A DNA stretch of 64,000 nt, taken from Liopterus haemorrhoidalis (Eukaryota > Arthropoda > Insecta > Coleoptera > Dytiscidae). Where the stretch lies: positions 27,470,800 to 27,534,799 of the forward strand of contig OZ020619.1 of NCBI GenBank assembly GCA_963971575.1, written 5' to 3'. Under the pieces are notes generated by a model. It was not told the DNA's origin and did no database searches. It was given only the letters and a program-made list of their open reading frames with translations. Position 1 is the stretch's first letter; the number at the start of each line of letters is the position of its first letter. The position numbers and the translations under genes are program-made. This document shows, one piece after another, positions 43,401 through 55,400 of the stretch.

Positions 43401-46400
43401 CTTAAATATACATATTCTAAGTTTTTATTAAGTTTTTCTTTTTTTATTTAGATCAACATTATAAATTTTCATTTCTAAATCAATCTTGTACATATTAAAT
43501 ATAAAATTTTGTTTAAAGATGTACACATTTATTGATTATATAATAATATTCAGTCTTCTTTTGTGTTATTTTGGACTGTATTATTTTCCATTCTATCTTA
43601 TGGGAAATCAATTAATTTCAGATAAAAAAATCATAAAGAAAATCAAAAAAAAAACTATTCTCAACTAAATGAAGAAAATGCAAAGAAATGGAGAATGAGT
43701 GAGAAGGAACATTACATATTAATTTTTATTTATAAAATTTTCTGTTTTACATGATTAGTATGAAAATAATCTTCCATTAAATTTGAAAAAAAATGAAAAT
43801 TTTCTAGTGTCGGGTTTTGTGGTTCAGGAGTTTACGTTTGTAAGTCGAGATACTACTGTATTAGCAAATTTACTTGGCTATAACTAGAATTCGGTTAAAA
43901 TGTTAAAATATTTTAATTGCAACCATCTAAATCAGTGTTTCTCAACAGGTGGTCCGCAGGAAAATTTTAGTGGTCCGCCAAAGATAATTATTCGTTGGTT
44001 TTATAATTGAACATTATATGTTTATTTTCTCTGATAATTTTTTCATGTCAATTATTTATGCTATATTGTTCATTTTCTGTGATTTTTTGCAAATGCAATG
44101 AATTAACAGCAGTTTTGTGTAATTTTACAGTTATTTTTGTGTTGCTACAGTTGTTGTTACAGTTGTTTTTTATTTTTGTTTAATAGGATATTCTCTTCCA
44201 ACCGAGTCACAAACCCTACTTTCTCCACGACCATCAGAAAGAAAAAAAACAATAACAAATAATTATTTTAACAAACTTTTATCTTAACAAATAATTTATA
44301 TTACATAACAAATTAATCAATTAATTAAACTATTTTTTTATTTATTATTTGTTTAATTTTAATTTAATTTACCGCACATCGGCCACTATTTTAGGTTAGG
44401 AAGTTATGTTGCATTTATAAAATGTAAACGTTGCATATATCTTAATGCAACCCTACAAAAACAAAAGACAACAAGTATGGAATAGTTATTCCATAACAAG
44501 TGATGGAATGAAATACACGCGAAATGCATAAGAAGATAAGTACTTTAGAATAACATTCCAACTCTTGTGTTAGAATATTAACTTTCTGTAGTCAAAATTG
44601 GTTTTAGAATTGGTAAATTCTATAGTGGTCGTGGAGAAATATGATTATGTATTTTTTACAGTTTTTTTTTTTTTATTTTTATGCATATTTATATGTATAT
44701 AATTTATATTTTGTTTTTTTTCCTATAAACTTTCTGTGATTTTCTACAAATAAAATAAATGCATTTAGTAGCACATTAAATATATTTGTTTTCTTGCAAA
44801 AAATGAACCAACCATAATTATTAGTGGTCCGCGTTAAGAAATTATATATTTTACTGGTCCGCGGTGCATTTTTGGTTGAGAAACACTGATCTAAATCAAA
44901 AGAATATGTTTGAAATAAGATTGCGAGTACCTAAACTCCCCTCTTCAGTACGCCAGTGCATATTCAAAAAGGGCGCAGTTTAGCGGGTTTGCCCAGGGCG
45001 CCAAAAGAGCTAGCGCTGGCTCTGGATAGCACTTTATTAATTTATCTGGCAGTTTGATAGAATTTTGAGGTTGACAATTTTTATTTTTATTGCCATTTTA
45101 TGGTCTTTGCTATTAAGGCAATTAGCCAGAACAGTACTCTTTTTTCATGATGAAAACTTCAACGAAAACTCCAACTGAACAGGATTCGAACTCGACATTT
45201 TAACAAGATAAATAAAACACAAAATTGCTACGCAAAATACCACTTTGTTGTTGTTTAACACGATTATAATCTCGCCATACAATGGCATTATCAAGTGTTT
45301 TTTTTTTTTATTCATTTATTATTGACCATCGGCATAAGACGCCATATTAGCCAGCTTCAATATACATTTACAGAACATAAATAATAATTATAAATTTTAT
45401 AACAAGGATATATATAATACATAACAAATAAATTATAAATTATAAGATTATATTTGAAATTTTCATGAATTTTGAAATATGTTTATAAGTTCTTTTATCG
45501 TTTAATATGTCGAATAATTTGGTTGGAGCTTTTTTAAAAATTGGTAATAAATTTTGTAAAAATGTTAATCTGTGACGTGCGTATGTCGGGCATTGAAAAA
45601 ATATGTGGTCCAGGCTACCAGTCGATGTATTATCACAGCTGCAAAAAGGCGATGAAAGTACACCAATTCTATGGAGATGAGCTGGATAACCAGCATGTCC
45701 AGATCTCAATCTGCATATGGTTGTAATAAAATTGCGTTCTGCTGCAATTTTGTAGAACTAAGGTTTTTTTAATAGTGTCTTTTCAATGGCTGCGTATTGT
45801 CTTCCTTTATAAATACATGAAGCGGTCCATTCTTTTACCCACTCTTTTAATTTATGTTACTGTTTATAGTATTATAAACATCCCGACGGGAAATTTTTAC
45901 ATTAAATGTCACTTGATATTATCACAAGTGTTCAAACACTTGTCAAACACTTGTTGTATCTAGGGATGGGAATTTATTTTTGAATATCGATACATGCGCG
46001 ATTCGATATATCGTGAATGTGATATCGATATTCAATATATATCGAAGTAAAAATATCGATATATCGAAATAACCAACAAGTAACATGTAAGATATATAAA
46101 TTACAGCTTTTTTTTTTTGTGGCTTGGCGGGAAAATAATTCACCACTTGACAGACAATCATTTTACAGTTGGTACTCACCCAAGCTACCAACCAACTTTC
46201 TAATATATTCCTAGTTAACTACTCTCATAATTAAATATGTATGTATATATGCTGTGCACTTTTGGACAAACCAGATCTTTTTGGTTACTTTTATAGTGTA
46301 TTACGGACTTAAAAAAATAGTACGAAATTAAAAATATTCCGTACGCTGTAAAACCGACTTTAGATTTATTGGTTATGATCATTATTAAGAAAGTGACATT

Positions 46401-49400
46401 TTTTATAATTTTTTAATACCAACATGACATACAATTTCAAATGTGCAAATTATTGAAATCAAAATTTCGTCTTACAGGCTATTCCAAACGATTAGGCCGA
46501 ACTAAATGGAAATTTCGTTATTTTAGTTTGTCATGACTAGGGACATTGCTTGGGTTATTTCATGTTTCAGGTTTGGTATGTGAAAATTTAAAATTCCAAC
46601 TGTAAAACCATGAAAACGAATGACATATGTCAAAAAAAATGATTTCATATTTTAAGCCAAAAAAATAAATAAATAGGAAATTTTTATTAAGAATGACAAA
46701 AAATTTAAATGCAATGAAAAGGACATTTTATAATGACAATCAATTTAATCTAGAATTTGCAATGTGAGTATGATTTACAAAGCTTAAACAAAATTACCAA
46801 AAGTCCGAATTAATAGATAAAAATTACTAGATTTCAAAATCTAGTTCCGCCTAAACGTATGGAATAGCCTATAGTTTGTTTTTACAAAAGTGAACAGCAT
46901 ATATTTAAATGTAAAAAAGATACAAGAATATCGATATTTTGTGCGAATATCGATATTTTGCGCGATATATCGCATTTCAAATATCGATATAGAAATATCG
47001 ATATATTTTTCTAAAGTATCGATATTTTCGAAATATCGATATATCGTTCCCATCCCTAGTTGTATCCACCAAAGTGCACCTCGAAGCGATTCTTTTTGTA
47101 TCAATAACTCAATAATGGTGATTTTTGAGCTATGTGACTTTTACAGCAAATGAGCGATATATTTAATTTTTGTTAATGATAAACTTTTTTCAGAGCAAAA
47201 TCACTTCAAACCCCATCAAATATATTCGTAGTTAATCTTGCATTTTGTGATTTTGTGATGATGGCAAAATCACCCATCGTCATTTACAACTCGTTTGCGA
47301 GAGGATACGCTTTAGGGCATGCTGGTTGCCAAGTCTTTGGTGTCATGGGTGCCCTGTCCGGAATAGGTGCTAGCATGACAAATGCCTGCATTGCTTACGA
47401 CAGATATAACACGATAGCAAGACCGTTTGATGGAAAACTGACTAGAACCAAAGCGATATGTATGGTGGGATGTATCTGGGGATATACTATACCATGGGCT
47501 GTTTTACCAATGTTGGAAGTTTGGGGACGTTTTGTACCAGGTAGAATTAATTGTTAAAACTTAATTTATTTTTATGTTTATTAGTTCTAATCTAATTTTT
47601 TTAAACTTTAAACCCACAGACAATACTATGATAAAATTCTTTGTCCTCAAGTATGTGTTGTAACCTTATGCTAAAGTTAACATACCTAAATATTATAAAT
47701 ACGTATATCATATTTCTGATTACACTATGACATAAACATGGGACATGACAATGTACTTTAATAATACTCCCTCCGTCTGAAAATATGGTACGTTACTAAG
47801 TGGCGCAGCCAGGATTTTTTTTTGGAGGGGGCCCGGAAGACATGATTATTTAAATTATAAATAATTTTCTCACTTTAAAGAAAAAAGGTCCTCACCTCCT
47901 CCTTGGGTGGGGCCGCCCCCCCCCCTCTTGGCTGCGCCACTGGCATTACTTAAAAAAATGTGGGATTAACGAAAGTAATATTATCTTGATCTTTGACGAC
48001 TAAGGTTTATTTAATTTCCATGCTCTCAAATGTTCTTGATATCTGATTTTAAAATTACGTTTTATTTGACCAATGTAGTAAGCCTCACATAGTTACATTT
48101 GATTTTATAAATTTCTGAATTGCAGGTATTAGTTTTTTGACTTATTTAATTCATTACGAAGGGTATTTTTGTTGTAAAAAGTGGCTTTAATGCTATTTTG
48201 TTTTAATAATCTCGCAATTTGACCACTGTTGTTCTTGATGTAATTAATTATTTTGTAAATATTCGGGAACTTGTTCATTGAATATATTTCTTTTAATAAC
48301 ATAATTTCTGTTTTATTTTTATAGTCGTTATAAGGATTTTTTGGTCATATATAAAATCCTAAAATAAAAATACAGTGGTATCTTCACTTACGAGTATCCC
48401 AACTAAAGAGTTTTTCGAGATACGAGCTGTCTCTCGGCCGATGTTTTGTTTTGAGTTGAGAGCTAAAATTCGAATTACGAGCGGAGGAGGTTATCTCTAC
48501 AAGTGAGATGAACGAAATGTTGGGAATGTGGGAGAATGTTTCAGACTTTATTCAAAAGAAACACCAGAATAAGTTACAACTGGGCGTTCGACGACGCTAT
48601 TTAATGACACTTGCCGAACTCATTTCAGAAACTTTGTGAAAGGGAGGATGAAATAGACCGCATTGGGTAGGTTTTTATCGAAAACCCTGCAGATGAAAAT
48701 GAAGAAAGCATGGCGAAAAGGACAAAAATCAGCGAATATGATTCAGTTATGCAGTTCAACCTTTCTCCTCCACCTCTGTCAGTATCTTCAAGTCGTCTGA
48801 TCTTCTTTACCTTGATGTACATAATACTTAATCAGTTTACTGCAGTAATTCTATTGTATTGCGCTTTTATACAATATTCCTTATTTATAAACACAATTTT
48901 CTTATCTAAAAACATGTAACAAAAAAATTGTGGTGTGTTTTGAGGGCCCGGAACGTATTAATGGCTTTTCAATTCATTCCAATGGGGAAAATTAATTAGA
49001 CATACGAGTAATTTGAGTTACGAGCTCCGTCACGGAACGAATTAAACTCGTAAGTCAAGGCACCACTGTATCCAAAAATATCGAATAGAGCCCTTTGTGG
49101 GTCTCTTTCAGTATACGAAATCTACGAATCCCTCAAATGATTGAGAATTCTTCACAGCATTTTTTACTTATGTTTTACTGTTGTTTTAACTGTTTTAGAG
49201 GGATTTTTAACAACATGCACGTTTGACTATTTAACATACACTTTTGATAATCGAATGTTTGTGGCCTGCATATTTACGTTTTCATATGTTATTCCAATGT
49301 CACTTATTATATACTACTACAGCCAAATTGTCAGTCATGTGGTAGCCCATGAGAAAGCCCTCAAAGAACAGGTATGATGATATATACAAGGTGTTTTTTA

Positions 49401-52400
49401 AATATACAGCAATACCTCGATTATTGCTGATTTACTTCATTGCCAAAATTTCTTATACTTCCTTTCGTAATGTCTATTTTTTAAGATCTTAAATTTTTTT
49501 AATTATCCTGCACTAGTGTTTGGCACGTGAATAAAATTTTGTCACCATCACGCACACGTCGGATTCTAAATTACACGCACGCTCAAGAAATCGTAAATTT
49601 AAAATTTGACGGTCACACACGCGTCTATTTTTTCACGTTAGTTTCTCACTTTTAATTCCTTAATCCTAGTAGGGCCAACTCTCGCCCATCCCAAAATTTA
49701 TTAACAGTAACTAGTAGAGTACGTTCAACTTAACTTCATTACAGGCGGAAATACCAGTTCCTTTGCGCAGAAACCAAATTTCGTCCATTACGTTACCAAC
49801 AGTTAGCTTAACACATTTCAGTGGCGTCACTTACTTTGATTTGTGTTTGACTACGCGTATTGTGCGATGTTGTTTGTTTATTTCCGTTATTATTATTTAT
49901 TTCTCGTACGTTTCAAGGTATACCGTGTACTAAAATGAGTAAAAATGTATTTGAAATACATGATTTTGTGTGTTTGGTTTCCACGACAATTGTTTAAAAC
50001 CCTAATGTATGTCAATGTGATCAGCTGTTTCCTCGCGCAGAATTCATGTCGTAATTTATGATACCCTGTGATGAAGTTAAGATAAACGAGCTCTATTATC
50101 TAAATACATAAAATTATGACGTTTTTCTTTTTATTTTTTGAATGATCTTTGCAATTAAGACCTGCTTTGTTTCTGGTGCAAGATAAGTTCTGCGACATCA
50201 AATTTACTTAGGGTTGTACAAAGTTCTGCGGCACCAAATTTACTATAGGGTTTGTACAAGTTTTTATAAATTTTGAGACCTGAACAACAATGTTTGGCTT
50301 CACAAGAAAAAATTTTAGAAGATATATTACTACAATGGACCAGTGATGGGCGCGTAGAATACATGATGTAGACTAATGTAGATTTTACGCGTAAACATGT
50401 CAAGTAGAATATGCCTTTGTTTACGTGTCGAATGTAGAATGTAAACTGTACATGCGCAGTACGTTTAAATGTAATATTTGAAATAATAGAATGGTAATAG
50501 TTTAAATTTACTTTAATGTTTATGTTTATTTCAATTTTATGTAGTACTAATTACATATATTGTTTCCAAAAATGTTATCTCACAAATCGTATGTTGTTAT
50601 GGACAACATAAATTACTTGGTTTCTGTCTCTATGAACTACAAAAGTAAAATTAAAATTAAAAGTTAGCAGTTGTTTTAATCAGGAAGGATCAGGAAGCTG
50701 TCAAAAATATTAAATTTGAGTTCTTTACTTCTTCTTCTACTTAAAAATGGCGGTATTTTATTTTTTAAACGTTACATAACCTCATTTTTCATTATTCTAC
50801 GCCAGATTCTACGTGTCTACACAGTCTACACTTCTCTACGCTGTCTACGGTAAATTTACACGTAGACGTAAAAAATTCAAGTTTACGCGTAGACGCCCAT
50901 CTCTGCAATGGACCTACGAAAAATTATAGATTAATGTAGTTAACATGTAAAGTTTAGATTCTTGTTTTCGCTTATTAAAATTTTAGGTAATAATAACTTG
51001 ATACTTTATTAAGACGGACAATAAAAATCTGACATACGTAAACTGTACGGAAACAGTAATGAAATATTAGATATTAAATATCAGCAAGATATAACGCAAC
51101 GGTCCTAAACGAAATCATTTAAAAAAAAACTAAAACTAAAATTTAAACTATTACAATCTTGCAAAAATTTTGCTTTTTTGACATAGTCGTGAGTCGTGAC
51201 ACATCGTGATTGCACCCACGACGTATCACAACAAATGTTTAATCATATTCAACCACGCATTAGAAAAAAATATTAATCACTTTCACTCACGTTTTCATCG
51301 TGAACGACCGTGTCTGGACGTGACACGGAAATTTCACGGCACGCTCCCTTCACTATCTTGCACAAAAAGATATGCTTAAAGGATTCCACACACCAAAGCG
51401 GCCGCGGTGGCGGCCGCGGTAGCGATACGACTAGCGATCAGGTCTCCTCACACTAACGCGGTGGGAGTGGCGGTAGCGGTAGCGATCAGTTAGTGAATCA
51501 CGGTATATAGTTGTATGATAATATTGATTTCGAGAATACAATAGAATAATTAATTGTATGTAGAGGAAAAATAATAATCTACTTACAGTCTGTTTCAAAC
51601 GGTTAGGCGGAACTAAATGGGAATTTCGTTCTTTTAGGTTGGAAAAGGGACCTTGCTTGGGTTATTTAATTTTTCACGTTGGAATGTCAAAATTTAAAAT
51701 TCCAACAATGAAACCATGGAAACGAATGACATATGTCAAACTTAAATTAATTTTCTTACATATTTTAATGACAAAAAATAAATAAATGGGATATTTGTAT
51801 TAAGAATGACACAAAAAATCAAAATATAAAGAAAATGACATTTTAAAATGATATTAACCTTAACCAAAAAATGTTTGTTGCAAGTATGATTTACAAAGTT
51901 TAAACAAAACGGCTGAAAAGCATGATTTAAACGATGAAAGTAACTAGATTGCAAAATATAGTTCCGCCTTACCGTTTGGAACAGACTTTACTATCAATTT
52001 CCAAAACTTTTCTTATTTCGTTCCACACTTTATTTGTTTTCCTAATATTCTTGTAATCAGGATGTGCTAAGTCATACAAAATTAAATGATCCTTTACTGA
52101 TCTATGATTTTTTCTGTTAAATTATCTATTTTCGACATTATTTTCTTAAATATATTCACTCTGTGGTATATAAACAATGAATATCGCGCGGCCTAACGCA
52201 ACTTGTCGAGTTCGGCCGCCAGTGTTTGGTGATCGCTAGACTGAACGCTGCATTCGGCGGCGTTCTCAGATAGCGGAACGCTTGTATGTGCGTGGTCTCA
52301 TTGTATTGTATAGGTTGCGTTAGGCCGCTGCCGTATCGCTACCGCGGCCGCCACCGCGGCCGCTTTGGTGTGTGGAATCCTTTAAACGATATTTTTATGC

Positions 52401-55400
52401 TTAAAATTAGATCATCATAATAATAAAGCTTTTTTTCACGACGATATAGATATACGTTCATTACAGGCGTGTCAGTGATTAGTAAATGTAGCACTTTCCC
52501 CACTCCTTTTTATTACACATCACTGACCTGTTACGTAATGATCTCATTACATAACAAATTGAGCACATTACATAACGGCCGACCGTTGCTAGGCAACGTA
52601 ATACACAGGTTGAAAGCATATGTCAAATTATTGTTAGTTTGTAAAGCAAACCGGATTAAAATTAAATAACAAGTTGTCGAATTTTGCAAATATATTTTTT
52701 GTTAGAGTTGGTCTTGGTCAGTTAGTTTACCAGCTGGCGCAAGTATTGTTATTTTAACTGAATTTACATTCGTACATGACCGTTGCTAAGCAACGTAATA
52801 AATAGGTTGAAAGCAACTCTCAAATTATTTATTTTTGAAGGGAATTGAATAAAAATGAAATAAGTAATACAATAATAGTCGTGGAAAAAGCATAGTATGA
52901 AACTTGCATGAAATAGTCATTTCACACGAGTATGAAAGTTGCGCAACGACCCGCAGGCGAGTAGCGCAATTCATACGATTAATTTCATGCTCGTTGCATA
53001 ATATACTATTATGATACTTTGTACAGTATTTTCTTGCTACCATTTTATGTTTTATATAATTTTAGGCAAAGAAAATGAATGTGGAATCACTTAGAAGTAA
53101 CCAATCTGCAGCAACAACATCTGTAGAGATTCGTATTGCAAAAGCAGCGATAACAGTCTGCTTCTTATTCGTTGCATCCTGGACACCTTATGCAATTCTA
53201 GCTTTAATTGGTGCATTTGGTAATCAAGCATTACTTACACCAGGTGTTACTATGATTCCAGCTTTAACTTGTAAACTGGTAGCATGTATAGATCCATATG
53301 TGTATGCTATCAGCCATCCAAGATACAGGTAAATATATTGAATCTCTAGGTTCTAAGATCATTATCTTTTAAGCAGTGGCGTACATTTAGTAAGAGGTGT
53401 CATTGTCATCGATGAAGATTTATTGATCAAGTAGTAACAATCACATGCGCATACAAATGCATATATCTGTTATTTCTACTTTATATTTTATCTAACATAT
53501 AGCAAGTTGTTTATTATTTTTCCCTTTTCAATTTTCTGCCGTTACGAATCGAATCCAGCGATAAAGCAAGGTCTCAATTCAATTTTTACCGACCGCCAAC
53601 ATATGTAAGGGAGGTATTGTGATCATACCGATTTTGACATTTCGAGATTTCGATGGGTCTCCACGAATTGAGGTCCCTATATAACGTTTTGACTATTTTT
53701 AGCATGATGTCTGTCGGTCTGTCTGTCTGTCTGTCTGTCCGTCTGTCTGAAACTTCATATTTAAGCTTCTGCCATCAATGGCACGAGTTGATCAACTTTT
53801 GGTAAAAATCGGTTGACTAAAAATGGGAGTTTACTCGTGTCGATTTTAAGATTTTTATGAATATTTCACAACAGAAAAATATTTCGAAAAAATTTATTGG
53901 ACAAAAGTTGCTATAAAAGCAATAATTAATAACTTTTATTTGAGACGTTTTTTGATAAAACGAAAAATTTCGAATAATTTTTGTAAAATTTTTTGAAATT
54001 TTTTCTAAGTCTCAATTTTTTCATACTTATATGTAATGTTTCCATGGTCATGATAAATAATATCTCTGTTAGAAAATATTAGGCCAAGTTATTTCTACTC
54101 TGCTGCTAAAATGTATTACTTTATGAAGTACTTTATGATGGCGGTCGGTCCTGTGGTGGCCACAGCTGATTTTTTAATTTTAAATATACATATTACATTT
54201 AGTGTTTCTGATTTCTCGACATTAGACTTATTTTCTCGAGAAATCTCGAGAAAAATAATTATATAATTATTAGAATATACATCTTTTTTTAATGTTGAAA
54301 ATATTGTAGAGGATAAAAACATGTTAAAATTATAATCACCTTTAAAGTACTAAAGTAAAGGCGTCGAGCAAATTTTACATTTGTCGAGAAATTAAAAATG
54401 AGAATTTAAACTTTTTCTCGAGAAATTCTCGAGAAGAATCACTAATTAAATTTTAATCTATATTTACGTTGATAGTTCCTTTAGTCATATAATTGAAAAT
54501 AAAATAATTAATTTCTGCCTGTTGGATTGAAATCGGTTTAAAAGTTTCTGGATTTTCTGATTCCGTAGATTATTTTAGCTTTTTCTTCTCTTGTTTTCAA
54601 TGTCTTTAATCTTCATCCTTTTTGTTATTACATCCTTCATCCAAGCATAATCCTCCACTTTCGTTCAGAATCTCCTCTCTTGTTTCTTCCCTGCTTCTTA
54701 TTCCTCCAGCATGTGCGCAATTGTCTCTCTTGCTTCTCTGCACATCCTGCACATTCCTTCTTCTTCTTTCATCCAAAATGCATTTTATCTTTCTTCATTA
54801 CCACACCTGAAGCGTGCAATCACCTTATTTTCCTTCCTATTTCTTATCTCTTTCAGGTATTGTGGCCGTTGCGATGTCCTAGTTTTTTTAATGTACTATT
54901 ATATCTTGATTCCTGCATTTTAATAACAGCTCTTCGTGTCTCATTTCTTGCATTCTTTGTCCATTTAATCCAGGGGTACTCAACCTTTTCATATCTACCG
55001 CCCACTTTAGCATCTCTATTGGTAGAAAATTTTTCATACCGCCCACCTGTTGTATAATAGAAGATGCGTTCGGCATAAGCTAATAATCTATACATTCTGC
55101 ATAATTTACACATTTACACAAGAATCTTGTGTAAATTATGCAGAATGTATAGATTATTAGCTTATGCCGAACGCACCTAATAATAACTTACCAAATACTT
55201 CGCAAAATTTAGCTGCAAAAATCTTTATAAAACAACTTACTGCATCATCTCTTATTATTAAACACAACAAATATACATGCACCAAAACGTGGCAATTGTA
55301 CATTTTGAGAAATTTAACTATAAACAGTAAAGAATTTTATGAAAACTTAATGAATTTTTTTTTCAATAATGCTATGAAATTTTTTTAAATAATACTTTAA

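Larger units (their letters stand above)
49514..51355. mobile_element. hAT-like element with CACG arrays and two nested elements
   Basis: Ends TAGTGTTTGGCACGTG and CACGGCACGCTCCCTTCACTA. The flanks TCCTGCAC (49506-49513) and TCTTGCAC (51356-51363) match at 7 of 8. Both ends are rich in CACG/CGTG words. MITE-B and another hAT are inside. Confidence 0.75.

Noticed and set aside
53709..53750. CRISPR-like or regulatory array
   Set aside because: It is a simple (GTCT)n run with no spacers, within REP-F.
54680..55057. 125-codon plus-strand ORF
   Set aside because: It is the complement of non-LTR retrotransposon remnants and crosses a hAT boundary at 54971.
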